Below, piece after piece: positions 1 to 7,871 of a stretch of DNA of 64,000 nucleotides. The stretch comes from Pseudomonas petrae (lineage in GTDB: Bacteria; Pseudomonadota; Gammaproteobacteria; Pseudomonadales; Pseudomonadaceae): contig NZ_JAKJXE010000004.1 of assembly GCF_021728295.1 (NCBI RefSeq), positions 62,001-126,000 on the forward strand. Direction: 5' to 3'. The translations under genes and the position numbers were made by a program. Below the pieces are notes generated by a model that saw only the letters and a list, made by a program, of their open reading frames with translations, had not been told where the DNA came from and searched no databases. How positions within the stretch are numbered: position 1 is the first letter of the stretch; each line of letters starts with the position of its first letter.

Positions 1-1
1 C

Positions 2-109
2 GTCGCCCTTAGCGCCAGCACCCCGGAGGAGACAGTGCAACGAATCGCCGCTGCATTCGCCCTGCTCAAGCAGGACGGCACGGTGGACAAGGTCATCGCG
101 GGCCATTAA
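2..109 (+). CDS. C-terminal end of a probable periplasmic solute-binding protein (partial)
   Basis: An open frame enters from the left edge and stops with TAA at 107-109. The 35 visible residues include STPEETVQRIAAAFALLKQD and end DKVIAGH. This is the kind of helical tail seen at the end of family 3 (amino-acid type) periplasmic binding proteins, where a short helix is followed by a KxDGT-like turn. Too little is visible to name the ligand, and the assignment rests only on this tail. The next gene starts about 230 bases downstream, so it is probably a separate transcription unit. Confidence 0.4.
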   Translation, partial: VALSASTPEETVQRIAAAFALLKQDGTVDKVIAGH

Positions 110-173
110 ACATAAGCACTCGACACCCTACGCAAAAGCGGGTTTGAAGCGGGAGGAACCGACGACTTGGCCC

Positions 174-190
174 TTTCACAAAGCCTTCAC
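174..190 (+). promoter_or_regulatory. Possible OmpR-type direct-repeat site upstream of eptA
   Basis: TTCAC occurs at 175-179 and again at 186-190, an 11-base period typical of OmpR/PhoB-family dimer sites such as those of PmrA or ColR, which control eptA-type genes in pseudomonads. The match to a published ColR consensus is only partial, so this is tentative. Confidence 0.25.
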
Positions 191-339
191 AATCGATTTG
201 GAAAAATCCGCGCGGTCTGTCCCGCCTACCTCCCGGCAGCCATTGACTGACTCACCTGACGTCTCGGCCCCAAGGATGGAAATGCCTGATGCATCCGCAT
301 CCCAAGCATTGCGCGGCCTCTTATACGGAAATGAATTCG

Positions 340-1968
340 ATGGTCAAACCGGTCACGTCTACTCGTCTGGTGATGGTGTTTTCCCTGTGCCTGGTGCTGT
401 TTTACAACCTGACGACCTGGCGCGCGCTGGTTGACCTGGCGCAGTTGCAAGGCGTCAAAGCCATCGCGTTCTATGTTTCGTTTGCCTTCTTGCTATGGGC
501 CGCGATCACCCTGCTGCTCACGCCCTTTTCCTTCCGCCCGACGCTGAAACCGGTGCTCAGCCTGGTCGCACTCTGCTCGGCCGCCGCCGCGTATTTCATG
601 AACACCTACGGCATCAGCATCGACACGACGATGATGCAGAACGTGCTCGAGACCAACCCCGGCGAGGCCAAGGCCCTATTGAGCGGCACGCTGTTTCTCT
701 ACCTGGGCCTGCTGGGCGTACTGCCAATCGCGCTGATCTGGCGGCTGCCGGTGACCTATCGCCGCGTGCTCCCCGGGCTGGTCAACAAAGTGCTGGTGTG
801 CGTCGGCTGTCTGCTGGTAGTCGCCGCTGCGGTCGGGCCCTTCTACTCGACATACGCGCCGATCTTTCGCGATGAAGACAAGCTCACCCACTTCATCAAC
901 CCGACCAACTACCTCTACGCCGTCGGCAAACTGACCAAGCAGACCGTCGCCATCAAGGAGACGCTGAAAATCCAGACCGTCGGTGCCGACGCCGCGCTCA
1001 GCCCGCAAGCGCAACAGCGGCCGAAAAAGAGCCTGATGATCTTCGTCGTCGGTGAAACGGCCCGGGCCGACCACTTCTCGCTCAACGGTTACGGGCGGGA
1101 AACCAATCCGGAGCTGAAGCAGCAGGACATTCTCAACTTCACCCACGTGGCATCGTGCGGCACTTCCACCGCGGTCTCGGTGCCGTGCATGTTTTCGAAG
1201 TTTCCACGCAGCGATTACAGCGACAAGAAGGGCAAGACCTACGAGGGGCTGCTGGACATGCTCCAGCGCGCCGGGCTGAAGGTGGTGTGGCTGGACAACA
1301 ACAGCGATTGCAAGGGCACCTGCCTGCGCGTACCCCACAGTGATATCCCGAAAAACCAGCCGAGCCCGTTCTGCGATGGCCAGAATTGCCTCGACGAATC
1401 GCTGCTGGTGGGCTTGCAGGACTACATCGATTCGCTACAGGACAACGCCATCATCGTCCTCCATTCCGACGGCAGCCACGGCCCGGAATACTACGATCGC
1501 TACCCCAAGACCCTGGAGCGCTTCACGCCCGTCTGCCACACCAATCAGCTGGGCAGCTGCACAACCGACGAGCTGAAAAACGTCTACGACAACACCATTC
1601 TGTACACCGACCACTTCCTGTCGCAGACCATCGAGTTGCTCAAGCGCAATCAGGACAAGGTCGATGCCTCGATGATCTACGTCTCGGACCACGGCGAGTC
1701 CCTCGGCGAAAACGGCATCTACCTGCATGCCGCGCCTTACGCCATCGCGCCGGCGGCGCAGACCCACGTGCCGATGGTGATGTGGTTCGGCCACTCGACC
1801 CTGGAAGACGCCAGCGTTGATCGAAGCTGTCTGGCCGCCAAGCAAGACCAGCCGGACCTGAGCCATGACTACATGTTTCATTCGGTGCTAGGCTTGCTCG
1901 GCGTTACCAGCACGGAATACCAGCCGGCGCTGGACCTCTTTCACAGCTGCAAACGCAACAAGGGATGA
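340..1968 (+). CDS. eptA: Phosphoethanolamine-lipid A transferase (EptA family)
   Basis: Inner-membrane enzyme that moves phosphoethanolamine from phosphatidylethanolamine to lipid A, lowering surface charge and giving resistance to cationic peptides. Several membrane segments fill roughly residues 7-180, followed by a periplasmic alkaline-phosphatase/sulfatase-fold domain. The nucleophile is Thr240 in VVGETARADHFS. Further metal-site and active-site motifs are LHSDGSHGPEYYDRYP and DHGESLGENG (Asp450/His451). Cysteine pairs typical of the family are present (CGTST..PCMF, CKGTC). I chose ATG 340 because GGAA lies 9 bases upstream; in-frame ATGs at 289 and 331 are alternatives. About 540 residues is the usual length. 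Of the related EptA/EptB/EptC enzymes, EptA fits best. It is followed after 6 bases by an AraC regulator. Confidence 0.93.
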   Translation: MVKPVTSTRLVMVFSLCLVLFYNLTTWRALVDLAQLQGVKAIAFYVSFAFLLWAAITLLLTPFSFRPTLKPVLSLVALCSAAAAYFMNTYGISIDTTMMQNVLETNPGEAKALLSGTLFLYLGLLGVLPIALIWRLPVTYRRVLPGLVNKVLVCVGCLLVVAAAVGPFYSTYAPIFRDEDKLTHFINPTNYLYAVGKLTKQTVAIKETLKIQTVGADAALSPQAQQRPKKSLMIFVVGETARADHFSLNGYGRETNPELKQQDILNFTHVASCGTSTAVSVPCMFSKFPRSDYSDKKGKTYEGLLDMLQRAGLKVVWLDNNSDCKGTCLRVPHSDIPKNQPSPFCDGQNCLDESLLVGLQDYIDSLQDNAIIVLHSDGSHGPEYYDRYPKTLERFTPVCHTNQLGSCTTDELKNVYDNTILYTDHFLSQTIELLKRNQDKVDASMIYVSDHGESLGENGIYLHAAPYAIAPAAQTHVPMVMWFGHSTLEDASVDRSCLAAKQDQPDLSHDYMFHSVLGLLGVTSTEYQPALDLFHSCKRNKG

Positions 1969-1974
1969 GTTGAA

Positions 1975-2808
1975 ATGACCTGCCAGAACCCGGTGATACA
2001 GCCTGATAAACCGGTGTTCTGGCGGGACGCGCAGCTGCCGTTCATTGAAGCGCGCTCCATCGAGGATGGGCGCAAGGTCTGTTATTCCCGTCACTCCCAC
2101 GACGTGTTTTCCATCGGCGCAATCACCGCCGGACAAAGCACGTACCTTCACGAGAAGACCACCCAGACCATCGCCACCGGCACCGTTGTGGTGATGAACC
2201 CCGGCGAGGTCCACGCCTGTAACCCCATCGACGATCAGCCCTGGTCCTACCTGATGCTGTACGTCAACGCGCAGTGGCTGGGCGCGCTACAGCGCGATTG
2301 CGGTGTGAGCAACGGGGGCGTGTTTCGGGGGTATTCGGCAACCCACAGTCGTGATCCGCAGTTGTTCAACGGCCTGCTGGGTCTGCATGGGCGGCTGGTG
2401 GATTCGCAGCTGGATCCGCTGGCAAGGCATGAAGCCGTTGTCGCGTTTTTCACCCTGGTGGAGCAGCGTCTGGGCGGCTCTAGCCTGCCGCCGAGACAGG
2501 CCAATCCCAAGGTCGAACGCGCGGCGCGGTACATCGATGCGCATTATCTGCAACCGATTCGGCTGGAAGAATTGTGCGCGGTGGCGAATCTTTCCGAGGC
2601 CTACCTGATTCGTGCGTTCGAGCAGCAGTACCACATGACCCCGCACGCCTGGCTGGTCAACCGGCGCATTCAGCACGGCCAGGCGCAATTGCGCAGCGGC
2701 GAGCCCATCGCCGACATCGCGCAGCAGAGTGGTTTTGCCGATCAGGCGCACTTTCAACGGGCGTTCAAAAAGCATCTGGCGGCAACGCCGGGTCAGTACA
2801 AGTCCTGA
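1975..2808 (+). CDS. AraC-family transcriptional regulator
   Basis: 277 residues. The N-terminal half is a cupin-like sensory domain containing the recurrent RHSHDVFSIGAI and MNPGEVHACNP motifs. The last 100 or so residues form the double helix-turn-helix of AraC/XylS proteins (RLEELCAVANLSEAYLIRAF; then IADIAQQSGFADQAHFQRAF near the end). Only 6 bases separate it from eptA, so some co-transcription is likely. It faces a LysE-family exporter on the opposite strand 25 bases away. In pseudomonads this AraC subtype is often found beside LysE/RhtB exporters and probably controls that neighbour, but this is inferred from context. The effector is unknown. Confidence 0.88.
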   Translation: MTCQNPVIQPDKPVFWRDAQLPFIEARSIEDGRKVCYSRHSHDVFSIGAITAGQSTYLHEKTTQTIATGTVVVMNPGEVHACNPIDDQPWSYLMLYVNAQWLGALQRDCGVSNGGVFRGYSATHSRDPQLFNGLLGLHGRLVDSQLDPLARHEAVVAFFTLVEQRLGGSSLPPRQANPKVERAARYIDAHYLQPIRLEELCAVANLSEAYLIRAFEQQYHMTPHAWLVNRRIQHGQAQLRSGEPIADIAQQSGFADQAHFQRAFKKHLAATPGQYKS

Positions 2809-2833
2809 TCGGCTGTTGCTGCTCGCAAGGGGC

Positions 2834-3421
2834 TCATTCGTAAAACAGCGACACCGCGCAGCCTGCCAACAGCGCCGCCATGCTGCGGTTGAACACGCGG
2901 ATGCGCCCGGGGCTGCGCAACCAGGGGCCGAGAAAAGCACCGGCGTAGGCCCAGCAGCCCACCGACAGGTAGCACACGACGAAGTAGATCAGCGCAAACA
3001 GACCGATCAGTCGCGCCTCGCCATCGGCCACGAACGCCCCCATCCCCGCCACCGCCGCCAGCCACGCTTTCGGGTTCAGCCACTGCATCGCCGCACCGTG
3101 CAGAAACGACGGCTCGCGGGTCGGTTTGGCGACATCGAGGCGGCCGTCGTCCATCGCCAGTTTCCACGCCAGATACAGCAGAAACGCCACCCCGGCCCAG
3201 CGAATGATCTCGGTCAGCATCGGGTAACGCTGCAGCACTTCATGCAGGCCGAACCCGGTGAACATCAGCAGCACGACAAAGCCCACCGTCGCGCCGAGCA
3301 CGTGGCGCAAGCTGGCGATCAAGCCGAACTGGGCGCCCGAGCTGAGCGCCACGACGTTCACCGGCCCCGGCGATATGGACGCGGCCAGTGCGAACGCCGC
3401 CATGGAAATCATCAGGTTCAT
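2834..3421 (-). CDS. LysE/RhtB-family amino-acid exporter
   Basis: 195-residue inner-membrane protein with about six hydrophobic segments, belonging to the LysE translocator superfamily that exports amino acids or derivatives. The N-terminal signature AASISPGPVNVVALSSGAQ and the central motif MQWLNPKAW are diagnostic. I chose the ATG at 3421 because GGTGAG sits about 7 bases upstream and the protein then begins with the first membrane helix; a longer frame reaching 3499 adds only non-hydrophobic sequence. It converges with the AraC gene, its likely regulator. The substrate cannot be told. Confidence 0.9.
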   Translation of the reverse strand: MNLMISMAAFALAASISPGPVNVVALSSGAQFGLIASLRHVLGATVGFVVLLMFTGFGLHEVLQRYPMLTEIIRWAGVAFLLYLAWKLAMDDGRLDVAKPTREPSFLHGAAMQWLNPKAWLAAVAGMGAFVADGEARLIGLFALIYFVVCYLSVGCWAYAGAFLGPWLRSPGRIRVFNRSMAALLAGCAVSLFYE

Positions 3422-3519
3422 TGCACGTCTCACCCTTCGTTGACTGTGGGGTGAGTGTACGAAGGGCGCACAGGCTGGCGATTGAACAAAACTGACCAAT
3501 CGCCGACGGCGCGCTTGAG

Positions 3520-4989
3520 TCAGTCGTGGGCCTGGGACAATGGCCGCGCCACTTCTTCCAGGGATTTGCCTTCCGAGGCCACGCCCCAGATCGCCTGCAC
3601 CACGGCGGCCAGCAACATCAACGCGGCACCGATCAGATAGCCGAAAAACACCGGGCCCCGCTCATGGGTGTCGATCAACTGGCCGAACAGCGTCGGGCCG
3701 ACGATGCCACCCAGCGCCGTGCCGAACGCGTAAAACACGGCGATGGCCAAGGCGCGGATTTCCAGCGGAAAGGTTTCCGCGACAGTCAGGTAGGCCGAAC
3801 TGGCCGCTGCCGACGCGAAGAAGAAAATGATCATCCAGGCGATGGCCTGTTGCGTGACATCCAGAACGCCCTGTTGAAACAGGTAGCCGCTGAGGGTCAG
3901 CAAGACCCCGGAGACGGCGTAGGTCAGGCTGATCATCACCCGCCGCCCAACCACATCGAACAGCCGCCCCAACAGCAAAGGCCCGCAGAAATTGCCCAGC
4001 GCCAGTGGCAGCACGTACCAGCCGATGGAGGCCGACGGCACTTGATAGAACTCGGTGAGCACCAGCGCGTAGGTGAAGAAAATCGCGTTGTAGAAGAACG
4101 CCTGGGCGGTCAGCAACGTCAGCCCCACCAAGGCGCGACGGCGGTAGGTGTTGAACAGCGTGTGGAAAATCTCCTTCAGCGGCGTGTGGTCCCGCGCATG
4201 CAAACGCAACGGCGGGCCAACCGGCTCGGACAGGTCGTGGCCCTGACGGCGAAGGCGGTCTTCGATCCCTTCCACAATCACCCTCGCCTCCTCGCCCTGG
4301 CCATGAATCAGCAACCAGCGCGGACTTTCCGGCAGCCACAGGCGCATCAGCATAATGATCAGACCGAGCACCGCGCCGATGCCGAAACACAGGCGCCAGC
4401 CCATGTCCGCGCCCACCCATGGGGCGTCCAGCAGCACGATGGAGCCGACCGCGCCCAAGGCCGCGCCGATCCAGAAAGTGCCGTTGATGGTCAGATCCAC
4501 CCAGCCCCGGAACCTCGCCGGGGTGAATTCCTGGATGGTCGAGTTGATCGCCGTGTACTCGCCGCCAATGCCCATGCCGGTGAGAAACCGGAACAGCAGG
4601 AAACTCCAGAGGCTGAAGGAAAATGCCGTGGCGGCGGTCGCGGTGATGTACAGCGCGAGGGTGATGAAGAACAGTTTGCGCCGGCCAAGACGGTCCGTCA
4701 GCCAGCCAAAGAACAACGCCCCCAGTACCGCGCCGCAGATATAGGCGCCGCCGGCCAGACCGATGTCGGCATTGGTCAGGTGCAGGACCGGGCTGTCTTT
4801 CAACGCCCCGGAGACCGAGCCCGCCAGTGTCACTTCGAGCCCGTCGAGCAGCCAGGTGATGCCCAGCGCAAACACCAGCAACGTATGAAACCGCCCCCAC
4901 GGCAGACGATCGAGCCGGGCCGGCAGGTCCGTTTCAAACACCGCGCCTTTGGGGTCTGCCGCTACTGTCTGCACGCTGCTGATCGCCAT
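3520..4989 (-). CDS. MFS transporter, sugar/organic-acid porter type
   Basis: 489 residues and about 12 membrane segments, major facilitator superfamily, sugar (and other) transporter branch. The loop 2-3 motif appears as GWLTDRLGRRKLFF, the GGEY/RG segment as GGEYTAINSTIQEF..RFRGW, and LPESPRWLL is the PESPR motif before the large central loop. These place it with proton-coupled uptake carriers rather than drug efflux pumps. I chose the ATG at 4989 on its RBS-like GGGGACGAG; an upstream ATG at 5064 would add 25 residues of atypical sequence. It lies on the same strand as the aldehyde dehydrogenase gene upstream, separated by a REP pair, and the two may serve one catabolic route. The substrate is unknown. 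Confidence 0.87.
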   Translation of the reverse strand: MAISSVQTVAADPKGAVFETDLPARLDRLPWGRFHTLLVFALGITWLLDGLEVTLAGSVSGALKDSPVLHLTNADIGLAGGAYICGAVLGALFFGWLTDRLGRRKLFFITLALYITATAATAFSFSLWSFLLFRFLTGMGIGGEYTAINSTIQEFTPARFRGWVDLTINGTFWIGAALGAVGSIVLLDAPWVGADMGWRLCFGIGAVLGLIIMLMRLWLPESPRWLLIHGQGEEARVIVEGIEDRLRRQGHDLSEPVGPPLRLHARDHTPLKEIFHTLFNTYRRRALVGLTLLTAQAFFYNAIFFTYALVLTEFYQVPSASIGWYVLPLALGNFCGPLLLGRLFDVVGRRVMISLTYAVSGVLLTLSGYLFQQGVLDVTQQAIAWMIIFFFASAAASSAYLTVAETFPLEIRALAIAVFYAFGTALGGIVGPTLFGQLIDTHERGPVFFGYLIGAALMLLAAVVQAIWGVASEGKSLEEVARPLSQAHD

Positions 4990-5068
4990 GACTCGTCCCC
5001 GTGGATCGGAAGTGATCTGTGGGTTCAGAGTTCGCGGGGGGCGTGGGAGTTCAGCCGCACTCAATACC

Positions 5069-5160
5069 TGTAGGAGCCGGCTTGCTGGCGAATGCGCTGG
5101 GTCAGCCGCCTCAAGGGTGGCTGGCAGTCACGGTTCGCCAGCAAGCCGGCTCCTGCAGTA
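5069..5160. repeat. Inverted REP pair (GTAGGAGCCGGCTTGC type)
   Basis: TAGGAGCCGGCTTGCTGGCG at 5071-5090 is answered by its inverse, CGCCAGCAAGCCGGCTCCTG, at 5136-5155, with about 45 bases between. This is the standard pseudomonad REP doublet (REPIN-like). Similar sequences recur at 47.2-47.4 kb. It may stabilise the 3' end of the dehydrogenase transcript. Confidence 0.85.
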
Positions 5161-5164
5161 GGCG

Positions 5165-6598
5165 TTAAACGTTAAATACCGTCACCAGTTTGGTGTTCAG
5201 GTACGCCTCGATCGCTTCGGTACCGCCCTCGGACCCGTAGCCGGAATCCTTGATGCCGCCGAACGGCACTTCAACCAGACCGATGCCCTGATGGTTGATC
5301 GACAGCATGCCAGCTTCGATGCGGGTGCTGAGGATGTGGGTGGTTTTCATCGATGAAGTGAAGGCATACGACGCCAGGCCGAACGGCACGCGGTTGGATT
5401 CCTTGACCGCATCCTCCACCGTGTCGAACGGCACCAGCAGCGCCACCGGGCCGAACGGTTCTTCGTTCATGATGCGCATTTCGGTGGTCAGACCACTGAT
5501 AACGGTGGGCTGGAAAAAGTAGCCCGGCCCTTCGATGGCCTTGCCGCCGACATGGACCTTGGCGCCCTTGTCGCTGGCGTCCTTGATCAACGCGCTCAAC
5601 GCCGGAATGCGTCGCTCGTTGGCCACCGGGCCCATGGTCACACCCTGCTCCAGGCCGTTGCCGACTTTCAGCTCGTGGGTGTGGCCGACGAACTTCTCGA
5701 CGAACGCATTGAACACCCCGCGCTGAACCAGAATGCGCGTAGGTGACACGCAGACCTGCCCGGCGTTGCGGAACTTGGCGCCGGCCAGCGTGCGCGCCGC
5801 CAGGTCGATGTCCGCGTCGTCGAACACCAGCGCCGGGGCGTGACCGCCAAGCTCCATGGTCACGCGCTTCATGTGCTGGCCTGCCAACGCCGCCAGCTGC
5901 TTGCCGACCGGAGTGGAGCCGGTGAAGGTGACTTTCTTGATGGTCGGGTGCGCAATCAGGTAGCTGGAAATCTGCGCCGGATCGCCGTAAACCAGGCCAA
6001 TGACGCCCGCCGGAACGCCGGCATCGACGAAGGCGCGGACCAGTTCGGCAGGCGACGCCGGGGTTTCTTCCGGGGCCTTGACGATGATCGAGCAGCCGGC
6101 CGCCAGCGCCGAAGACAGCTTGCGCACCACCTGATTGATCGGGAAATTCCACGGCGTGAACGCCGCCACCGGACCGACCGGCTCCTTGATGACTTTCTGC
6201 TCAACCGAGACATTGCGCGACGGCACCAGACGGCCATAGGCGCGGCGACCTTCTTCGGCCAGCCAGTCGATGATGTCAGCGGCAGACAGGGTTTCCATGC
6301 GCGCTTCGGCCAGCGGCTTGCCCTGTTCGCGGGTCATGATGTTGGCAATGTGATCGACGCGGTCGCGCAGCAGATTGGCGGCCTTCTGCATGATTTTGTA
6401 GCGGTCGTAGGCCGGGGTGCTGCGCCAGGTTTCGAAGCCGCGTTCGGCCGCTGCCAGCGCCTGGTCCAGATCGGCGATGTCGGCGTGGGCCACGGTGCCG
6501 AGGGTTTCGCCGTCGGCGGGGTTGATGACATCGAGGGTGCGGCCGTCGGCACTGGCACGCCATTGACCATCAATGAACAGCTGAACGTCTGGGTACAT
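5165..6598 (-). CDS. NAD(P)-dependent succinate-semialdehyde dehydrogenase family protein
   Basis: 477 residues, the normal length for the aldehyde dehydrogenase superfamily. It oxidises an aldehyde, probably a semialdehyde, to the acid using NAD(P)+. The catalytic Cys283 is in [13 protein letters not shown], the general base Glu249 in [18 protein letters not shown], the oxyanion Asn151 in AAFTPWNFP, and the cofactor turn is FTGSTPVG. The C-terminus ([16 protein letters not shown]) is typical of the SSADH (GabD/SAD) branch. It is not accompanied by a GABA transaminase, so an older gabD paralogue used for another semialdehyde is just as likely. It shares orientation with the MFS gene downstream. 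Confidence 0.88.
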   Translation of the reverse strand: MYPDVQLFIDGQWRASADGRTLDVINPADGETLGTVAHADIADLDQALAAAERGFETWRSTPAYDRYKIMQKAANLLRDRVDHIANIMTREQGKPLAEARMETLSAADIIDWLAEEGRRAYGRLVPSRNVSVEQKVIKEPVGPVAAFTPWNFPINQVVRKLSSALAAGCSIIVKAPEETPASPAELVRAFVDAGVPAGVIGLVYGDPAQISSYLIAHPTIKKVTFTGSTPVGKQLAALAGQHMKRVTMELGGHAPALVFDDADIDLAARTLAGAKFRNAGQVCVSPTRILVQRGVFNAFVEKFVGHTHELKVGNGLEQGVTMGPVANERRIPALSALIKDASDKGAKVHVGGKAIEGPGYFFQPTVISGLTTEMRIMNEEPFGPVALLVPFDTVEDAVKESNRVPFGLASYAFTSSMKTTHILSTRIEAGMLSINHQGIGLVEVPFGGIKDSGYGSEGGTEAIEAYLNTKLVTVFNV

Positions 6599-6667
6599 GG
6601 GGAACTCCGGATGCGGGACTTTTCAAGACATAGGGGTGGTCAGGGCTATTTTCAATGGGGCTGAAGA

Positions 6668-6963
6668 AGATCTGAAGCGGATCAAAGGCGTCTGCCTGGG
6701 GGCAGACTGTTTCGCCTTCGGCGAGTTACTTGGAAAAGCACCCCAAGTAACCAAGGGTGCTTGCTCCTGGTTAGGCCCTTCGTTCCTCAGGGTTCCCTCA
6801 CTCCGACGACGCTCCGTGGGCCCGCGCCGAACGGACATCCATGTCCTGACGGCGCTCTCGCCGCATCCATGCGGCTCGGCCCACTGCGCGTCGTCTGCGT
6901 TCGGCCTGCACCCAAGTCGCGATTGGCGTTGACTGAGCCTCTTGTGTATGAAGATCAAGATCA
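6668..6963 (+). repeat. Structured ~300-bp intergenic repeat, copy A
   Basis: This segment recurs at 55129-55436 (same orientation) and 55741-56036 (inverted). It carries a string of short hairpins: GTCTGCC/GGCAGAC, CGCCTTCGGCG, GGACATCCATGTCC, CGGCGCTCTCGCCG and GCCGCATCCATGCGGC. All three copies are followed, after an AGATCAA-rich spacer, by a TTCCCGGCTAAAGCCGG REP. No conserved protein reading frame explains it. The rest of the 587-base gap between the dehydrogenase and the ArsR gene is the REP pair and a degenerate inverted-repeat element. Confidence 0.75.
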
Positions 6964-6977
6964 AAGCAGGTCAAGAG

Positions 6978-7063
6978 CTTCCCGGCTAAAGCCGGTCCTA
7001 CAGTCGACGCCAATCCCACCGGATGCATGCGATGCATTTGTGGGACCGGCTTTAGCCGGGAAG
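6978..7063. repeat. Inverted REP pair (CCGGCTTTAGCCGG type)
   Basis: CTTCCCGGCTAAAGCCGGTC starting at 6978 and its inverse, GACCGGCTTTAGCCGGGAAG, ending at 7063 flank about 45 bases. This is the second REP family of the window and sits directly after the 300-bp repeat. Confidence 0.85.
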
Positions 7064-7088
7064 GGGCCGGTTCGTTCACCACAAATGT

Positions 7089-7190
7089 TGATTATTCCCA
7101 CGCTCCGCGTCCTGCAGACGACGCGCATTTATGTCCGGGCGACGCGACGCAGAGCGTTACGGGAGGCGCTACCACGCGGAGCGTCCTAGA
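7089..7190. repeat. Degenerate copy of a ~130-bp inverted-repeat element
   Basis: It starts ATTCCCACGCTCCGCGTCCT and ends CCACGCGGAGCGTCC, matching the outline of the better-preserved element at 55487-55616, but its ends no longer pair fully. It overlaps the last bases of the ArsR gene. Confidence 0.5.
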
Positions 7191-7485
7191 TCTGCATCAA
7201 CTGCCGAGCGTAGGCGTGCAGCACCTCGCGCTGGATCATGAAGCTGGCGTATTTGCCTTCGCGCAGGGTGGCGATGAGGCCGGCGCGCTCAAGCTCTTTG
7301 GTGTGGTGGGAAACGGTGGCGGCGCTGACCGGATGAACCTTCAGCACCTCGGCGCATGGCAGCGCCTGCTCGCTTTCGCCGATCTGAACCAGAATCCGGA
7401 AGCGGCGGCTGTCAGCCAGCGCCCGGGCTATCGATGCGATTTGCGACTCACTCAACGGAAACGGCTGTGCCGTGCTCATGATCAT
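7186..7485 (-). CDS. ArsR-family winged-helix regulator
   Basis: 99 residues, a stand-alone winged helix of the ArsR/SmtB family. The N-terminal segment LSESQIASIARALADSRRFRIL is typical, and the recognition helix lies in HPVSAATVSHHTKELERAGLI followed by the wing LREGKYASFMIQ. No cysteine metal site of the ELCVC type is present on the recognition helix, so it is unlikely to be a metal sensor of the ArsR/CadC kind and the effector is unknown. ATG 7485 has GGGGCG upstream; the in-frame ATG at 7479 is an alternative. It is divergent from the purine permease across a 386-base gap, but a link between them is unproven. Confidence 0.85.
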   Translation of the reverse strand: MIMSTAQPFPLSESQIASIARALADSRRFRILVQIGESEQALPCAEVLKVHPVSAATVSHHTKELERAGLIATLREGKYASFMIQREVLHAYARQLMQI

Positions 7486-7720
7486 CGTGACGCCCCAGTA
7501 AAAACTCCTTGTCCAGAAATACTGCAGAACAAACTCGACAGGCTAATAACGGTCGCCACTGATGGCGGTCACCACTATGGAGGCTCGGGGCAAAAGATCG
7601 TTCAGCGCCTTGAGCATTTGCCTGCGAGCCACCCGACGTTGCCCGCTGACCTGCGTAGTGTTTTCTGGCATCCTGCGCGCCCTTTTCCCCACGACCGACC
7701 GCCATGCCTCGCTTTGCGCT

Positions 7721-7772
7721 TTGTACACAATATTTCAATAACGTGTACTTCTGCTTGTGGACATGTTGTACA
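7721..7772 (+). promoter_or_regulatory. Paired TTGTACA sites upstream of the purine permease
   Basis: TTGTACACAA (7721-7730) and TTGTACA (7766-7772) both contain the palindrome TGTACA and lie 45 bases apart, on the same face of the helix, with an AT-rich stretch between. They sit 100-150 bases before the permease start and look like operators. The binding protein is not known. The rest of the 386-base gap shows no gene. Confidence 0.35.
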
Positions 7773-7848
7773 GTCGGCAATCCTGACCGGCAAGACAAGA
7801 TGTCCGTACCGGTCGGAGATGTGTCATCCGCAAAGCCCATGACCCCAT

Positions 7849-7856
7849 AAAAACAA
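7849..7856 (+). promoter_or_regulatory. Crc/Hfq-type CA motif before the purine permease
   Basis: AAAAACAA matches the AANAANAA catabolite-activity motif bound by Hfq with Crc in Pseudomonas, 15 bases before the ATG at 7872 and next to the ribosome-binding site. It predicts translational repression when preferred carbon sources are present. Confidence 0.5.
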
Positions 7857-7871
7857 AATGGCAGGCTAACC

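Noticed and set aside
3526..5073. 515-codon frame opposite the MFS gene
   Set aside because: It is antisense to a clear transporter; long antisense frames are common in GC-rich DNA. The product is rich in Arg, Gln and Pro and has no domain.
6761..6932. A protein-like frame shared by the 300-bp repeats (RRSVGPRRTDIHVLTALSPH)
   Set aside because: It is open in all three copies only because the DNA itself is repeated. There is no ribosome-binding site or conserved start, copy B carries an insertion, and the opposite strand is equally open. The hairpins explain the conservation better.
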